DNA of 64,000 bases, taken from contig NZ_JBCJKP010000001.1 of the NCBI RefSeq assembly GCF_039503195.1, forward strand, positions 6,324,001 through 6,388,000. Direction: 5' to 3'. Source of the DNA: Streptomyces mirabilis. GTDB taxonomy: Bacteria; Actinomycetota; Actinomycetes; Streptomycetales; Streptomycetaceae. This document shows, one piece after another, positions 16,954-26,516 of this stretch. The position numbers were made by a program, and so were the translations under genes. The notes beneath the pieces are model-generated. The model worked only from the letters and a program-made list of their open reading frames with translations, did not search any database and was not told the origin of the DNA. Numbering within the stretch: the stretch's first letter is position 1; each line of letters begins with the position of its first letter.

Positions 16954-17457
16954 ATGGGCTACTGGGGCTACTACGTCGTGGGCAGAAGCGAGCGGCCGCT
17001 AGCGGAGCTGGACGCGCTGGGCGCGGCGCACGGGATGGTGCTGCGGACCACGGCGCCCGACGGCTGGCAGGTCTGGGAGTACCCGAGCGGTGACGGCGAC
17101 GTCGGGAGCATGAACACGCTCGCCCGGGAGACCGGCGCGCCCGCGCTCTTCGGGTACGTCATGAACAGCGACTGTGTGGTCGTCGAGGCGGCCGGTCCCG
17201 GGAGCGGCGCGTGGACGACCTGTCTGGCGCGCACGGCGATGGCCGCGCACCTGGGGCAGGGCGAGGAGGGGCTCACCGTCGACGACTACTTCCTGGAGCC
17301 CTCCGACGCCGCGGCACGGGCCGTCGCCTGGGCCGCGGAGGCCGGGCACACGGTGGTGGCCGAGCCCCTGCTCGCCGTGCTGACCGCGGACGCCGACCCC
17401 TTGGCCGAAAACCTGCTCTTCCGGTTCCTCGACCGGCTCGGAGTGGTGCCCCTGTGA
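16954..17457 (+). CDS. Conserved hypothetical protein, 167 aa
   Basis: Soluble protein beginning MGYWGYYVVGRSERPLAELD, with a regular alpha/beta pattern and no membrane segment or known catalytic motif. The family is not recognised; Streptomyces genomes carry similar small proteins. ATG at 16954 with GGGGGAAA upstream. A GC-rich gap of 123 bp separates it from the DUF4328 gene. Confidence 0.7.
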   Translation: MGYWGYYVVGRSERPLAELDALGAAHGMVLRTTAPDGWQVWEYPSGDGDVGSMNTLARETGAPALFGYVMNSDCVVVEAAGPGSGAWTTCLARTAMAAHLGQGEEGLTVDDYFLEPSDAAARAVAWAAEAGHTVVAEPLLAVLTADADPLAENLLFRFLDRLGVVPL

Positions 17458-17532
17458 CACTCCCGCTCCGGAGCACGCAGTAAGGGAAAGTGCGGGCTCC
17501 GTAAGCGGGAGCGCCCTGTCGAGGGAGGCGTG

Positions 17533-18132
17533 ATGAGCCTGGTGGACCTGATCGCTCGGGCCGACGAGCGTGGTCTGGCGGCGAGCGGGCTGGCTTGTTT
17601 GGATCGGTGCGTACCGCTGCTGGGCGGCGACGACGAGGTTCTGCGACCGCTCTGGTCGAGCCTCGCGGACGGCGGCGCGGACGGCGACGCCTGGGGTGAA
17701 CGGCTCGCCAAGGCACGGGCGGAACTGGACTGCGCCGACCCCTCCGCCGACACCGTCCCCAGCCTCGTCCCCGCCCCCGGATCCGGCTCAGGAGCCGAGA
17801 CCGCGACCGAGGCCGCCGTGAGTGACGAGGACCGTGCCGCCGCACTCGCCCGCCGCATGCTCGCCACCGCCCCCGGCGACCCCTGCGCGTCCGCCCTGCG
17901 CGCCTGGGCCGACGCCTGTTCGGCGGCGGCCCTGCAGATCCACCGGCTCCTCGATGTCGCCGCCGACGGCGACGGCCCCCTCGTCGCGGCCGAACGGCGC
18001 CGCCAGGTCGCCGTCCTGGAACTGCTCGCGGGCCGCGGCGCGGGCGGCCTGCGACCCGCCCTGGAGGTGTCGACGGAGGGGCGGCGCGTCCTGCGCGCGG
18101 TGGTGTCGCGCCGGGCGCGCGGACGGTCGTAA
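17533..18132 (+). CDS. Hypothetical protein, Ala-rich helical, 199 aa
   Basis: The N-terminal (1-65) and C-terminal (about 95-199) helical parts are joined by a Pro/Ser/Gly linker (SLVPAPGSGSGAE). No family is recognised. GAGGGAGG at 17521-17528 favours the ATG at 17533 over the overlapping GTG at 17530. No operon partner is evident; the next gene starts 120 bp downstream. Confidence 0.65.
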   Translation: MSLVDLIARADERGLAASGLACLDRCVPLLGGDDEVLRPLWSSLADGGADGDAWGERLAKARAELDCADPSADTVPSLVPAPGSGSGAETATEAAVSDEDRAAALARRMLATAPGDPCASALRAWADACSAAALQIHRLLDVAADGDGPLVAAERRRQVAVLELLAGRGAGGLRPALEVSTEGRRVLRAVVSRRARGRS

Positions 18133-18252
18133 ACCTGTTTCCCTGAGGGGTTCCTGTGACCGTCTCGGGGCCGGAGATGGGGGTCCTGGGCCGGTGTCGC
18201 GAAGGTGCCCGGGACGCGTGACGAATCCCGTCCGGAAGGCGCTCTTCCGAGT

Positions 18253-18648
18253 GTGAACGCTACGAGTGCGAACCCGATCCGGGCGACCAGGCCCTCCGCC
18301 GCGACCAAGCCCGTGCGCTGGGCCGCGGACACCGTCGCGACGATGCGCGAGGGCGCACGGCTGCGCCTCGACTACTCGGCGCAGAGCCTGTGGCGCGTCG
18401 ACCGGCTGATCGAGGAGATACGCCGGGAGGGGGCGCCGTACGCCGCCCTCCACACCGTGCTGCGCGGCTTCGGCGCGTACGCCGGTGAGGTCGTCGTCCG
18501 GCGCACCGGCGCCGAGTGGTGGGAGACGGGCGGCGAGCACTGGCTGCGCACCCCCGACGGGCGCCTGTGGGATCCCATCGACGAGGCCCGCCGCTGCTAC
18601 GCGGGCGACGGCTCGCTGCGGCTGCTGTGCCGCGAGGCCGTGGGATAG
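18253..18648 (+). CDS. Conserved actinobacterial hypothetical protein, 131 aa
   Basis: After a Thr/Ala-rich leader the core reads MREGARLRLDYSAQSLWRVD ... GFGAYAGEVVVRRTGAEWWE. This is a compact alpha/beta protein of a type common in actinobacteria and without assigned function. The GTG at 18253 was chosen; the frame is open upstream but low in conserved features. The next gene is the DHA2 exporter. Confidence 0.65.
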   Translation: MNATSANPIRATRPSAATKPVRWAADTVATMREGARLRLDYSAQSLWRVDRLIEEIRREGAPYAALHTVLRGFGAYAGEVVVRRTGAEWWETGGEHWLRTPDGRLWDPIDEARRCYAGDGSLRLLCREAVG

Positions 18649-18760
18649 GGGGAAGCGTGCCGAACGGCGGCGAGATTGCCGGTTCTTAAGGTACGCGACC
18701 GTTCCCAAACGGCGGTCTCCGGAGTGAACATGAGGACAACCGCCGGACCCGGGAGGCCTC

Positions 18761-20233
18761 GTGGCCGACAACCGCCGTTGGTGGGCGCTGGTCGTCATCG
18801 CGCTCGCCCAGTTGATGGTCGTCCTCGACATGACCATCGTGAACATCGCCCTGCCCTCCGCCCAGAGCGACCTGCACATGTCGGACGGCAACCGGCAGTG
18901 GGTCATCACCGCGTACACCCTCGCCTTCGGCGGACTGCTGCTGCTCGGCGGCCGGATCGCCGACCTCGCGGGTCGCCGACTCACCTTCATGATCGGCCTG
19001 TTGGGCTTCGCCGCCGCGTCCGCGCTGGGCGGCGCGGCCGCGAACTCCGGGATGCTGTTCGGGGCGCGCGCCCTCCAGGGCGTGTTCGCCGCACTGCTCG
19101 CTCCCGCCGCCCTGTCGCTGCTCACGACGACGTTCACCGACCCCGCGGAACGCGGCAAGGCGTTCGGCGTGTTCGGCGCGATCGTCGGCGCGGGCGCGGC
19201 GTTCGGGCTGCTCGCCGGCGGCTTCCTCACCCAGTACCTGGACTGGCGCTGGTGCCTGTACGTCAACGTGCCCATCGCCCTGGTCGCGTTCGCCGGCGCC
19301 CTGGCGGTGCTCAGCGGCGGCGGTCGCTACGAGGACGCGCGCCTCGATGTGCCGGGCGCGGTGCTCGGCTCCGCCGGAATGCTCTCGCTGGTCTACGGCT
19401 TCTCGGAGGCGGAGTCGAGGAGCTGGGGCGACGGACTGGTCCTTGGACTGCTGGCCGCCGGGGTCGTGCTGCTCGGCGTGTTCGGTCTCTGGCAGACCCG
19501 CGCCCGGGTGCCTCTGCTGCCGATGTCGGTGGTAAGGGACCGGCAGCGGGTCGGGGCGTTCCTCACCATCCTCTTCGTCACCATCGGGATGTTCGGGGTC
19601 TTCCTCTTCCTCACCTACTACATGCAGCGCGTGCTCGGGTACTCGCCGATGAAGACCGGACTCGCCTACCTCCCCATCACCGTCGGCATGATCACCGGCT
19701 CCACGCAGGTCGCGGCCCGCCTCCTGAACCGGGTCCCGCCGCGCGCCCTCATCGTCCCCGGGCTGCTGCTGGCCGCGGGCGCGCTGGCGATCATCGCGCA
19801 GGTCGGGGTGGCACCCGCGTACGTCTCGCACATCCTGCCCGGCATGCTCATGCTCGGCCTCGGCATGGGCACGGCGATGATGACCTCCATCTCGCTGGCC
19901 ACGGTGAGTGTCGCGCCCCGGGACGCGGGCGCGGCCTCCGCCACCTTCAACACCGCCCAGCAGGTCGGCGGTTCGATCGGCACGGCGCTGCTCAACACGA
20001 TCGCCGCGAGCGTGACGACCCGGTACGCGACCGCGCACGCGGCCCCCGGCGTCGACCGTCGCGCCCTCGCCTCCAGGGCCGCCGTGCACGGCTTCAACGT
20101 GGCCACCTGGTGGGCGATGGGAGCGTTGCTGCTGGCCGCGCTGATCGCCGGGTTCGTGGTGAACGCGGACCGGATGCCGGCCTCCCAGGCGCGGCCGGCT
20201 CCGCTGCCCGAACCGGTGGAGACGGACGCCTGA
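18761..20233 (+). CDS. MFS transporter, DHA2 (14-TM) drug-proton antiporter type
   Basis: 490 aa with about 14 membrane helices. The DHA2 signature at TM1 (QLMVVLDMTIVNIALPSAQ) is present. Motif A follows TM2 (LLGGRIADLAGRR) and an antiporter-type motif C lies in TM5 (GAGAAFGLLAGG). It probably exports toxic compounds using proton motive force. GTG at 18761 with GGGAGG before it. It starts 112 bp after the small hypothetical gene and no local TetR or MarR regulator is adjacent, so control is not evident. Confidence 0.92.
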   Translation: MADNRRWWALVVIALAQLMVVLDMTIVNIALPSAQSDLHMSDGNRQWVITAYTLAFGGLLLLGGRIADLAGRRLTFMIGLLGFAAASALGGAAANSGMLFGARALQGVFAALLAPAALSLLTTTFTDPAERGKAFGVFGAIVGAGAAFGLLAGGFLTQYLDWRWCLYVNVPIALVAFAGALAVLSGGGRYEDARLDVPGAVLGSAGMLSLVYGFSEAESRSWGDGLVLGLLAAGVVLLGVFGLWQTRARVPLLPMSVVRDRQRVGAFLTILFVTIGMFGVFLFLTYYMQRVLGYSPMKTGLAYLPITVGMITGSTQVAARLLNRVPPRALIVPGLLLAAGALAIIAQVGVAPAYVSHILPGMLMLGLGMGTAMMTSISLATVSVAPRDAGAASATFNTAQQVGGSIGTALLNTIAASVTTRYATAHAAPGVDRRALASRAAVHGFNVATWWAMGALLLAALIAGFVVNADRMPASQARPAPLPEPVETDA

Positions 20234-20319
20234 GCCAGGACGTGTTCCGAGGGACGCCCGGGGTGCCTGACGAGCTGTGACATTTATGTGGGGCCCGACG
20301 CAGATGACCACGTGGGCGT

Positions 20320-20339
20320 CGACACGGCCGACCGTGTCG
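20320..20339. promoter_or_regulatory. Inverted repeat upstream of the first ECF sigma gene
   Basis: Arms CGACACGG (20320-20327) and CCGTGTCG (20332-20339) surround a 4-bp centre about 45 bp before the proposed TTG start. It could be an operator or a short transcript hairpin; nothing else supports it. Confidence 0.3.
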
Positions 20340-20382
20340 CACGGTGCGCATTCTGACCGACTCGGGGCGAACGAGGACAGCG

Positions 20383-20973
20383 TTGGGCCAGGGAGGGGAA
20401 CCCCGCCGCGTACAGGTGTACGACGGTGAGCTCGGTGCGGCCGTGGCGCGGGCGCAGCAGGGGGACGAGGCGGCCTTCGCGCTGGCGTACCGGATCGTGC
20501 AGCCCGGACTGCTCGGGTACGTGCGCGGGATCGTCGGGGACGACGCGGAGGACGTGGCGTCCGACGCCTGGCTGGAGATCGCGCGGGACCTCGGGCGGTT
20601 CAAGGGGGACGGGGCGGGGTTCCGCGGCTGGACCGCGACCATCGCGCGGCACCGCGCGCTCGACCATCTGCGGAGGCAGAAGGTACGGCCCAGGGCGACC
20701 GGGCTCGAGAACGACGTACTGGAACTGCCCGGCACCCACAGCACCCCCGACCAGGCGCTGGAGAGCCTCTCCACGGAGCGCGCCCTGGAACTGGTCGCAC
20801 GGCTGCCCCGCGACCAGGCCGAGGCCGTACTGCTGCGGGTGGTCGTCGGGCTCGACGGTCCCGCCGCCGCCCGTGTCCTCGGCAAGCGCCCGGGCGCGGT
20901 CCGCACCGCCGCCCACCGTGGCCTCAAGCGCCTGGCGCAGCAGCTCGGCGCCGACGGGGAGTCCGGGGTGTGA
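20383..20973 (+). CDS. ECF RNA polymerase sigma factor (module 1)
   Basis: 196 aa. Region 2 is GYVRGIVGDDAEDVASDAWL with WTATIARHRALDHLRRQ. Region 4 is LPRDQAEAVLLRVVVGLDGP and GKRPGAVRTAAHRGLKRLAQ. It directs RNA polymerase to a specific regulon. It is closely similar to the second ECF factor in this window (21589-22263), including VVVGLDxxxAAxxLGKRPGAVRTAAHRGLKRLA. The start is uncertain: TTG at 20383 (with GAGGAC upstream), GTG at 20344 or GTG at 20416. A small partner gene follows. Confidence 0.88.
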   Translation: MGQGGEPRRVQVYDGELGAAVARAQQGDEAAFALAYRIVQPGLLGYVRGIVGDDAEDVASDAWLEIARDLGRFKGDGAGFRGWTATIARHRALDHLRRQKVRPRATGLENDVLELPGTHSTPDQALESLSTERALELVARLPRDQAEAVLLRVVVGLDGPAAARVLGKRPGAVRTAAHRGLKRLAQQLGADGESGV

Positions 20974-21057
20974 CGCCCAACGATCCCTGGACGCCAAGGG
21001 ATTCGGGACGAGCGTCGGGAAGCGGTCGACCGAGGACGGGCAGGGGCGGGCAGGGGC

Positions 21058-21402
21058 TTGGGGGAGAACGGGACCTCCCTCGACGTGTTGCTCGCCTTCG
21101 CCGTAAGGGGTGTTCCCGTAGATCCGGAGGCCGAGGGGCGGGCCGTCGCCGCGTACCGGGCCGCTCGCGAGGGCGGGGCGCAGGGGGCGCGGACCCGGTG
21201 GCGCGACGACTGGCGACCGCGCGAGCAGCGCCGACCGGGGCGCAAGTTCAAGGAGAGTCAGAAGGCCGATGGCAACGGCCGGGGCCGCCACCCCCCACAG
21301 GAGAGGCCCCGACCGTCGCGCGGCACGGGCCGCGCGGCGACCCGTACTCTCTACAGCGCCGCGGCTGCGTTTTCTGTCACACCTCGCTGTGTCACCAGTT
21401 AG
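21058..21402 (+). CDS. Small ECF-associated protein, possibly a truncated anti-sigma/regulatory partner
   Basis: 114 aa from a TTG. The N-terminal half (SLDVLLAFAVRGVPVDPEAE and RAVAAYRAAREG) parallels the N-terminus of the partner of the second sigma factor (LLRGEPLEA ... EAVALAAFQRAR). In related two-gene modules this region is followed by a membrane helix. Here the C-terminal half turns basic and Pro-rich with no hydrophobic segment, so the protein may be truncated or may act in the cytoplasm. Cotranscription with the sigma gene (84 bp gap) is likely. Confidence 0.55.
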   Translation: MGENGTSLDVLLAFAVRGVPVDPEAEGRAVAAYRAAREGGAQGARTRWRDDWRPREQRRPGRKFKESQKADGNGRGRHPPQERPRPSRGTGRAATRTLYSAAAAFSVTPRCVTS

Positions 21403-21588
21403 TTGCATCCTGTACGAACATGGACGGGGAGCGGTTTCAGGCCGTAACGTGCCATTCGCGCCGGGGTGCGGAGGACGGACAACCACACCCATGAGGGGCC
21501 TAGGACCGCATCCACCAATCGAGGAACCACAACGGCGAGCAGCCCGGTCCGCGAAAGCGGCGCCGGCTTAGGCGCAGAAGGGCGCGCG

Positions 21589-22263
21589 GTGCTGGGGGAC
21601 GACGCGGAGCTGACCGCCGCGGTGCTTGCGGCACAGGACGGGGACGAGACCGCGTTCCGGACTGTGTACCGCTCGGTGCACCCACGGCTGCTCGGATACG
21701 TACGGACGCTGGTCGGCGACCCGGACGCGGAGGACGTCACGTCCGAGGCCTGGCTGCAGATCGCCCGTGACCTGGAGAGGTTCAGCGGTGACGCGGACCG
21801 CTTCCGTGGCTGGGCCGCCCGGATCGCCCGCAACCGCGCCCTCGACCACATACGCATGCGCGGGCGCCGCCCTGCGATCGGCGGTGACGAGACGGAACTG
21901 ACCGCGAAGGCGGGGGATTCCGACACCGCGGGCGAGGCGATCGAGGCGCTGGCCACCAACAGCACCCTCTCGCTGATCGCCCAACTCCCCCAGGACCAGG
22001 CGGAGGCCGTCGTACTGCGCGTGGTCGTCGGCCTCGACGCCAAGACCGCGGCCGAGACCCTCGGCAAGCGCCCCGGAGCCGTCCGCACCGCGGCGCACCG
22101 CGGTCTCAAGCGGCTCGCGGAGCTGCTCGGCGCGGATCCGGAATCCGCCGGCGGCCTCGGTGCCGTCCCCCCACAAAGAGAGTCACGAACAGAGTCGCGC
22201 ACACGCGCGGTGACGTCCGCGGGTGTGACGCATACGCGTTCGCGGACGCAGAAGGACATGTGA
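21589..22263 (+). CDS. ECF RNA polymerase sigma factor (module 2)
   Basis: 224 aa. Region 2 is GYVRTLVGDPDAEDVTSEAW with WAARIARNRALDHIR. Region 4 is LPQDQAEAVVLRVVVGLDAK and GKRPGAVRTAAHRGLKRLAE, plus a Ser/Arg/Thr-rich tail of about 35 residues not found in module 1. The GTG at 21589 with AGAAGGG was chosen because the sigma core begins at once. Its stop overlaps the start of the membrane partner gene (TGATG), so the two are translationally coupled. Confidence 0.9.
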   Translation: MLGDDAELTAAVLAAQDGDETAFRTVYRSVHPRLLGYVRTLVGDPDAEDVTSEAWLQIARDLERFSGDADRFRGWAARIARNRALDHIRMRGRRPAIGGDETELTAKAGDSDTAGEAIEALATNSTLSLIAQLPQDQAEAVVLRVVVGLDAKTAAETLGKRPGAVRTAAHRGLKRLAELLGADPESAGGLGAVPPQRESRTESRTRAVTSAGVTHTRSRTQKDM

Positions 22264-23291
22264 TGGCCGACGAGCAGGACAAGTGGCTGGACCCTGACGC
22301 CGCGGAGCGTCTGCTGCGTGGTGAGCCGCTGGAAGCCGTCGACGCCGACACCCAGGGCCGGGCCAAGCGGCTCGCCGACGTGCTCGGTGCGCTGGCCCCC
22401 GAACCCACGCCGACCAGTGCCGAACTCCCCGGCGAGGCTGTCGCGTTGGCCGCGTTCCAGCGGGCTCGCGCGGACCGCAACGGTGAGGTCGCCCAGCGCG
22501 GCGGACGGGTGCGCCCGGGGGCCGCGGCCCACTCCGCCGATGCGGGTCTCGTCCGGCTGGGCCGTCCGGGTCCGCCCCCGCGGGGGCCCCGTTGGGGCCG
22601 CCCGGTGCGCCTCGGGATCGTCGCCGCGCTGGCCGCGGGGATGATCGGCGGGGTCGCCGTCGCGGCCGGAACCGGAGTGCTGCCGACTCCGTTCCGTGAC
22701 GACTCGCCGCACCCGGCCGCGACGATTTCCGCGGCACAGACACCGCGGCAGCCGTCCCTCTCGCCGTCGCCGGAGGCGTCGAAGGGCGACGGTTCCCAGG
22801 TGCCGGTCCCGGGCGCCACCACGAGCGCGCCGGCCGGTGCCGGTTCCGGCGACGACGAGGCCCAGGGGCCCGGCGCGCCGAGCGGACAGCCCGACTCCTC
22901 CGACGCGGGGCGGTCGGCCCGCGCCCGCGAGTGGTGGGCCAAGACACGCTCGTACTGCCGCGACGTGCTGGACGGCAAGACCCTGGAGTCCGGCCGCAGA
23001 CGTGTCCTGGTGGACGCCGCGGGCGGCGGTTGGCGCGTGACGAAGTACTGCAAGGGCGTCCTGGGCCGGGCGGGCGACGGCCGGGGCGATCAGGGCTCGG
23101 ACTCCGGCTCCGGCCAGGGGGCCGGGGGCGGTTTCGGCGACGGTTCGGGCAGCGGCTCCGATGGCGGGGACAACGGCGGTGACGGCGACGGCCACACAGG
23201 CTCCGGCGGTACGGGGAGCCATCAGGGCCACAGCGGGATCCTCGCCCCGTCGCCGAGCTCGGTCGTCGCGCCGCTGCGGTCGGCCCTCTGA
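22263..23291 (+). CDS. Single-pass membrane protein, putative anti-sigma partner of the ECF factor
   Basis: 342 aa. The cytoplasmic N-terminus (about 1-115) reads LDPDAAERLLRGEPLEAVDA ... LPGEAVALAAFQRARADR. One membrane helix follows (GIVAALAAGMIGGVAVAAGT), then an extracytoplasmic Pro/Ser/Gly region. A short conserved patch (WWAKTRSYCRDVLDGKTLES ... VTKYCKGVLG) with two Cys comes next, and then a Gly/Ser/Asp-rich tail of about 70 residues. The one-base overlap with the sigma gene and the topology fit an anti-sigma or sigma-regulating membrane protein. No classical zinc-binding HxxxCxxC motif is seen, so the role is inferred from context. Confidence 0.75.
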   Translation: MADEQDKWLDPDAAERLLRGEPLEAVDADTQGRAKRLADVLGALAPEPTPTSAELPGEAVALAAFQRARADRNGEVAQRGGRVRPGAAAHSADAGLVRLGRPGPPPRGPRWGRPVRLGIVAALAAGMIGGVAVAAGTGVLPTPFRDDSPHPAATISAAQTPRQPSLSPSPEASKGDGSQVPVPGATTSAPAGAGSGDDEAQGPGAPSGQPDSSDAGRSARAREWWAKTRSYCRDVLDGKTLESGRRRVLVDAAGGGWRVTKYCKGVLGRAGDGRGDQGSDSGSGQGAGGGFGDGSGSGSDGGDNGGDGDGHTGSGGTGSHQGHSGILAPSPSSVVAPLRSAL

Positions 23292-23314
23292 GCAGCCGCT
23301 GAGGCCGGCCCTCC

Positions 23315-23334
23315 GGTCGGCCCTGAGGCCGACC
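23315..23334 (+). terminator. GC-rich hairpin after the ECF module
   Basis: GGTCGGCC / GGCCGACC pair around CTGA, 24 bp after the stop of the membrane partner gene and within a short stretch of GGCCCTCCG-like near-repeats. No T tract. The rest of the gap (23335-23656) contains no credible gene and ends at the convergent L,D-transpeptidase stop. Confidence 0.5.
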
Positions 23335-23656
23335 CTCCGGGCAGTCGCCGCTGTCGGCCCTCTGGGCGAGCTTTCGGCCATCCGGCCCGGGCGTGTTCTC
23401 AGCCACGCGAACTCCGAGAACCCTGCAATCTTCCGTCTGACCTGCGGTTTCTTACTCCCTCGGAAATTTCTTCCGCCCGGGTGTGACGTTTTCGGCCGCG
23501 CCGACGCAGTACTGGGTGAGCCGACTGGTCATCGGCCGTCGCACCGAGCCGGGGTTCCCCCCGTACCCAGGCCCGGTGCACATCGGCGCGGGCGGGACAC
23601 GTTCCCCCGGTCCCGCCCGCGCCCCATCACTCCTTCCGCCCCCTCCGGGCCGGCCG

Positions 23657-24502
23657 TCACCAGTAGACGACGACCTTGTCCCCGTTCCGGACCTGGGCGA
23701 ACAGCGCCGCGATCTTCCCCTCGTCCCGTACGTTGACGCAGCCGTGCGAGGCGCCGTAGTAGCCGCGGGCCGCGAAGTCGGGGGAGTAGTGGACCGCCTG
23801 GCCGCCGCTGAAGAACATCGCGTACGGCATGGACGTGTGGTAGATCGTCGACACGTGGTAGCGGGATTTGAAGTAGACGCTGAAGACACCTTCCCGGGTC
23901 GGCGTGTACTGCGAGCCGAACCGCACGTCCATCTCCGAGACCGTCCTCCCATCGATCATCCAGCGCAGGGTGCGGCTCGTCTTGCTGACGCACAGCACTC
24001 GGCCCGTCATACAGCGCGGGTCGGGCCGCGCGGCGGGCTGCCCGCCGTACGGGTACAACTCCCACGCGGCCGGCTTGTGCGTCATCCCCCGCAGCCGCTC
24101 CCAGGTGACGGCGTCCAGCTCGCCGGTCCGCGGCAGCCCGCGCTTGCCCTGGAACCCCTTCACCGCCGTGACCGTCGGGGTGTCGTACGTCCCCGTCGGC
24201 GCCGGGATGAGCCAGGCGAGCTGGTGCAGCCGGGCCTGGACCTCACGGACGTCGTTCCCCTTGTCGCCGCGGGACCAGAGGACCTTGGCGGCGGCGGACG
24301 GCGTCGTGCCGCCCGGCCTGTCGTCCCCCGGCGTGGCCGAAGGGTCCGTCTTCGAGGCGGACGGCGGCGTGTTGCCCCGCGTGCTGCCCGACGTCTTTCC
24401 CTGCGTGCTCCCGTGCGCGTCCACGGCCTGGGCCGTGCAGCCGCTCACCGCGACGAGTGCCACGAGGGCGGCCAGCGATCTCCCCATACCAGTCGTACGC
24501 AT
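23657..24502 (-). CDS. L,D-transpeptidase lipoprotein with peptidoglycan-binding domain
   Basis: 281 aa. A lipoprotein signal (GRSLAALVALVAVSGC, lipobox VSGC) precedes a Thr/Ser-rich linker and a PG_binding_1 domain (about 85-145: GDKGNDVREVQARLHQLAWL ... VTAVKGFQGKRGLPRTGELD). A YkuD catalytic domain follows, with the active-site motif ASHGCVNVRD. It should form 3-3 peptide cross-links in peptidoglycan at the cell surface or attach wall proteins. The ATG at 24502 begins directly before the signal; upstream in-frame starts would bury it. Divergent from the mutase gene. Confidence 0.92.
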   Translation of the reverse strand: MRTTGMGRSLAALVALVAVSGCTAQAVDAHGSTQGKTSGSTRGNTPPSASKTDPSATPGDDRPGGTTPSAAAKVLWSRGDKGNDVREVQARLHQLAWLIPAPTGTYDTPTVTAVKGFQGKRGLPRTGELDAVTWERLRGMTHKPAAWELYPYGGQPAARPDPRCMTGRVLCVSKTSRTLRWMIDGRTVSEMDVRFGSQYTPTREGVFSVYFKSRYHVSTIYHTSMPYAMFFSGGQAVHYSPDFAARGYYGASHGCVNVRDEGKIAALFAQVRNGDKVVVYW

Positions 24503-24730
24503 TCCAACCCCCGGTGCGTCGTCGTGTCCCCTGAGATGCTCCCCACGCGCGCCCGGTTGCGAACGACGCGCCATCCTGGGGAATGAAGCGTGTGACCAAT
24601 GAATCCTGAGAGCCATGAAGCCTGTGAGCAAGGTCCCAGCGCGGTCCTCTCCATCCCGCGCACGGCCGCCGCTACAGTCCGTGGCGAGGGTCGGACCTAC
24701 CAGTAAGTAACTTCAGCGGGAGGCACAGCA

Positions 24731-26311
24731 ATGGCGCGCGAGTCGGAGTCCGGACTGCCCATCGAACCCCTCTACGGACCCGAGGTTCTGGAGGGCTGGG
24801 ATCCGGCCGAGAAGCTGGGCGAGCCGGGCGCGTACCCCTTCACCCGCGGTGTCTACCCGTCGATGTACACGGGCCGCCCGTGGACGATGCGCCAGTACGC
24901 GGGCTTCGGCACGGCCGTGGAGTCGAACGCGCGCTACAAGCAGCTGATCGCGAACGGCACGATGGGCCTGTCGGTCGCCTTCGACCTGCCCACCCAGATG
25001 GGCCACGACTCGGACGCGCCGATCGCGCACGGCGAGGTCGGCAAGGTCGGCGTGGCCATCGACTCGGTGGAGGACATGCGGATCCTGTTCGGCGGCATCC
25101 CGCTGGACAAGGTGTCCACGTCGATGACGATCAACGCTCCCGCGGCGCTGCTCCTGCTCATGTACCAGCTGGTGGGGGAGGAGCAGGGCGTCCCGGCCGA
25201 CCAGCTGACGGGCACGATCCAGAACGACGTGCTCAAGGAGTACATCGCGCGCGGCACGTACATCTTCCCGCCCAAGCCCTCCCTGCGGCTGATCGCGGAC
25301 ATCTTCAAGTACTGCAAGGCCGAGATCCCGAAGTGGAACACGATCTCGATCTCCGGCTACCACATGGCCGAGGCCGGTGCCTCGCCCGCGCAGGAGATCG
25401 CGTTCACCCTCGCCGACGGCATCGAGTACGTCCGCACGGCCGTGGCCGCCGGCATGGACGTCGACGACTTCGCCCCCCGCCTGTCCTTCTTCTTCGTCGC
25501 CCGTACGACGATCCTGGAGGAGGTCGCGAAGTTCCGTGCGGCCAGGCGCATCTGGGCGCGGGTGATGCGGGAGGAGTTCGGCGCGAAGAACCCGAAGTCG
25601 CTGATGCTGCGCTTCCACACCCAGACCGCCGGGGTCCAGCTGACCGCCCAGCAGCCGGAGGTGAACCTGGTGCGCGTCGCGGTCCAGGGCCTGGGCGCGG
25701 TCCTCGGCGGTACGCAGTCGCTCCACACCAACTCCTTCGACGAGGCGATCGCGCTCCCGACGGACAAGAGCGCGCGCCTGGCCCTGCGGACGCAGCAGGT
25801 CCTGGCGTACGAGACGGACGTGACGGCGACGGTCGACCCCTTCGCCGGCAGTTACGTCATCGAGAAGATGACCGACGACGTCGAGGCGGCCGCGGTCGAA
25901 CTGATGGCGAGGGTCGAGGAGCTGGGCGGCGCGGTGTCCGGGATCGAGCACGGCTTCCAGAAGGGTGAGATCGAGCGCAGCGCCTACCGGATCGCGCAGG
26001 AGACCGACTCCGGTGAACGGGTCGTGGTCGGCGTCAACCGCTTCCAGCTCGACGAGGAGGAGCCGTACGAGCCCCTCCGCGTCGACCCGGCCATCGAGGC
26101 CCAGCAGGCCGAACGCCTCACCAAGCTCCGCGCCGAGCGCGACCAGTCGGCGGTGGACGCGGCCCTCGCCCACCTCAAGAAGGCGGCCGAGGGCACGGAC
26201 AACGTCCTCTACCCCATGAAGGACGCCCTGCGCGCCCGCGCGACGGTGGGCGAGGTGTGCAACGCGTTGCGGGGGGTTTGGGGGGCGTATGTGCCGTCGG
26301 ATGCGTTCTGA
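24731..26311 (+). CDS. Acyl-CoA mutase large subunit (methylmalonyl-CoA mutase family)
   Basis: 526 aa, the catalytic TIM-barrel part only: [47 protein letters not shown] and [20 protein letters not shown]. The C-terminal B12-binding domain of full-length mutases is absent, so a separate small subunit must supply cobalamin; none is encoded nearby. It rearranges the carbon skeleton of an acyl-CoA. The Tyr in RGVYP and the Arg in PKPSLR resemble methylmalonyl-CoA mutase rather than isobutyryl-CoA mutase, but this needs an alignment. GGGAGG lies 8 bp before the ATG. Stand-alone gene. Confidence 0.93.
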   Translation: MARESESGLPIEPLYGPEVLEGWDPAEKLGEPGAYPFTRGVYPSMYTGRPWTMRQYAGFGTAVESNARYKQLIANGTMGLSVAFDLPTQMGHDSDAPIAHGEVGKVGVAIDSVEDMRILFGGIPLDKVSTSMTINAPAALLLLMYQLVGEEQGVPADQLTGTIQNDVLKEYIARGTYIFPPKPSLRLIADIFKYCKAEIPKWNTISISGYHMAEAGASPAQEIAFTLADGIEYVRTAVAAGMDVDDFAPRLSFFFVARTTILEEVAKFRAARRIWARVMREEFGAKNPKSLMLRFHTQTAGVQLTAQQPEVNLVRVAVQGLGAVLGGTQSLHTNSFDEAIALPTDKSARLALRTQQVLAYETDVTATVDPFAGSYVIEKMTDDVEAAAVELMARVEELGGAVSGIEHGFQKGEIERSAYRIAQETDSGERVVVGVNRFQLDEEEPYEPLRVDPAIEAQQAERLTKLRAERDQSAVDAALAHLKKAAEGTDNVLYPMKDALRARATVGEVCNALRGVWGAYVPSDAF

Positions 26312-26516
26312 GGGTGCCGATCCGGATACGTTCTGTGAACGGGGTTCATCCGGGGAGGAGTTGGCGCGGCGGTGTCGTCACAGAGGCGGACGACTGTCAT
26401 CGAGGCCGAGGCCTGGCTCACCCGTGAGCTGGAGGGGTGTGCCCGAGTTCGTCGGTGTCACGCTCGACCTCTCCGTCGACACCCTCCTCGACGGCGACTG
26501 ACCACCGACGTCCGAA
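26312..26516. other. Intergenic remnant region after the mutase gene
   Basis: No intact gene. A plus-strand frame ending at 26501 (GVPEFVGVTLDLSVDTLLDGD without a matching N-terminus) reads like the tail of a small Uma2- or toxin-antitoxin-like protein. It is too short to assign. Confidence 0.35.

Noticed and set aside
22900..23220. Gly/Ser/Asp-rich repeats considered as a collagen-like or adhesin domain
   Set aside because: No regular Gly-X-Y periodicity; it is a low-complexity extracytoplasmic tail of the sigma partner.
23292..23656. Small gene between the ECF partner and the L,D-transpeptidase
   Set aside because: Frames are short, lack starts with ribosome-binding sites and consist of near-repeats; a hairpin is the only supported feature.
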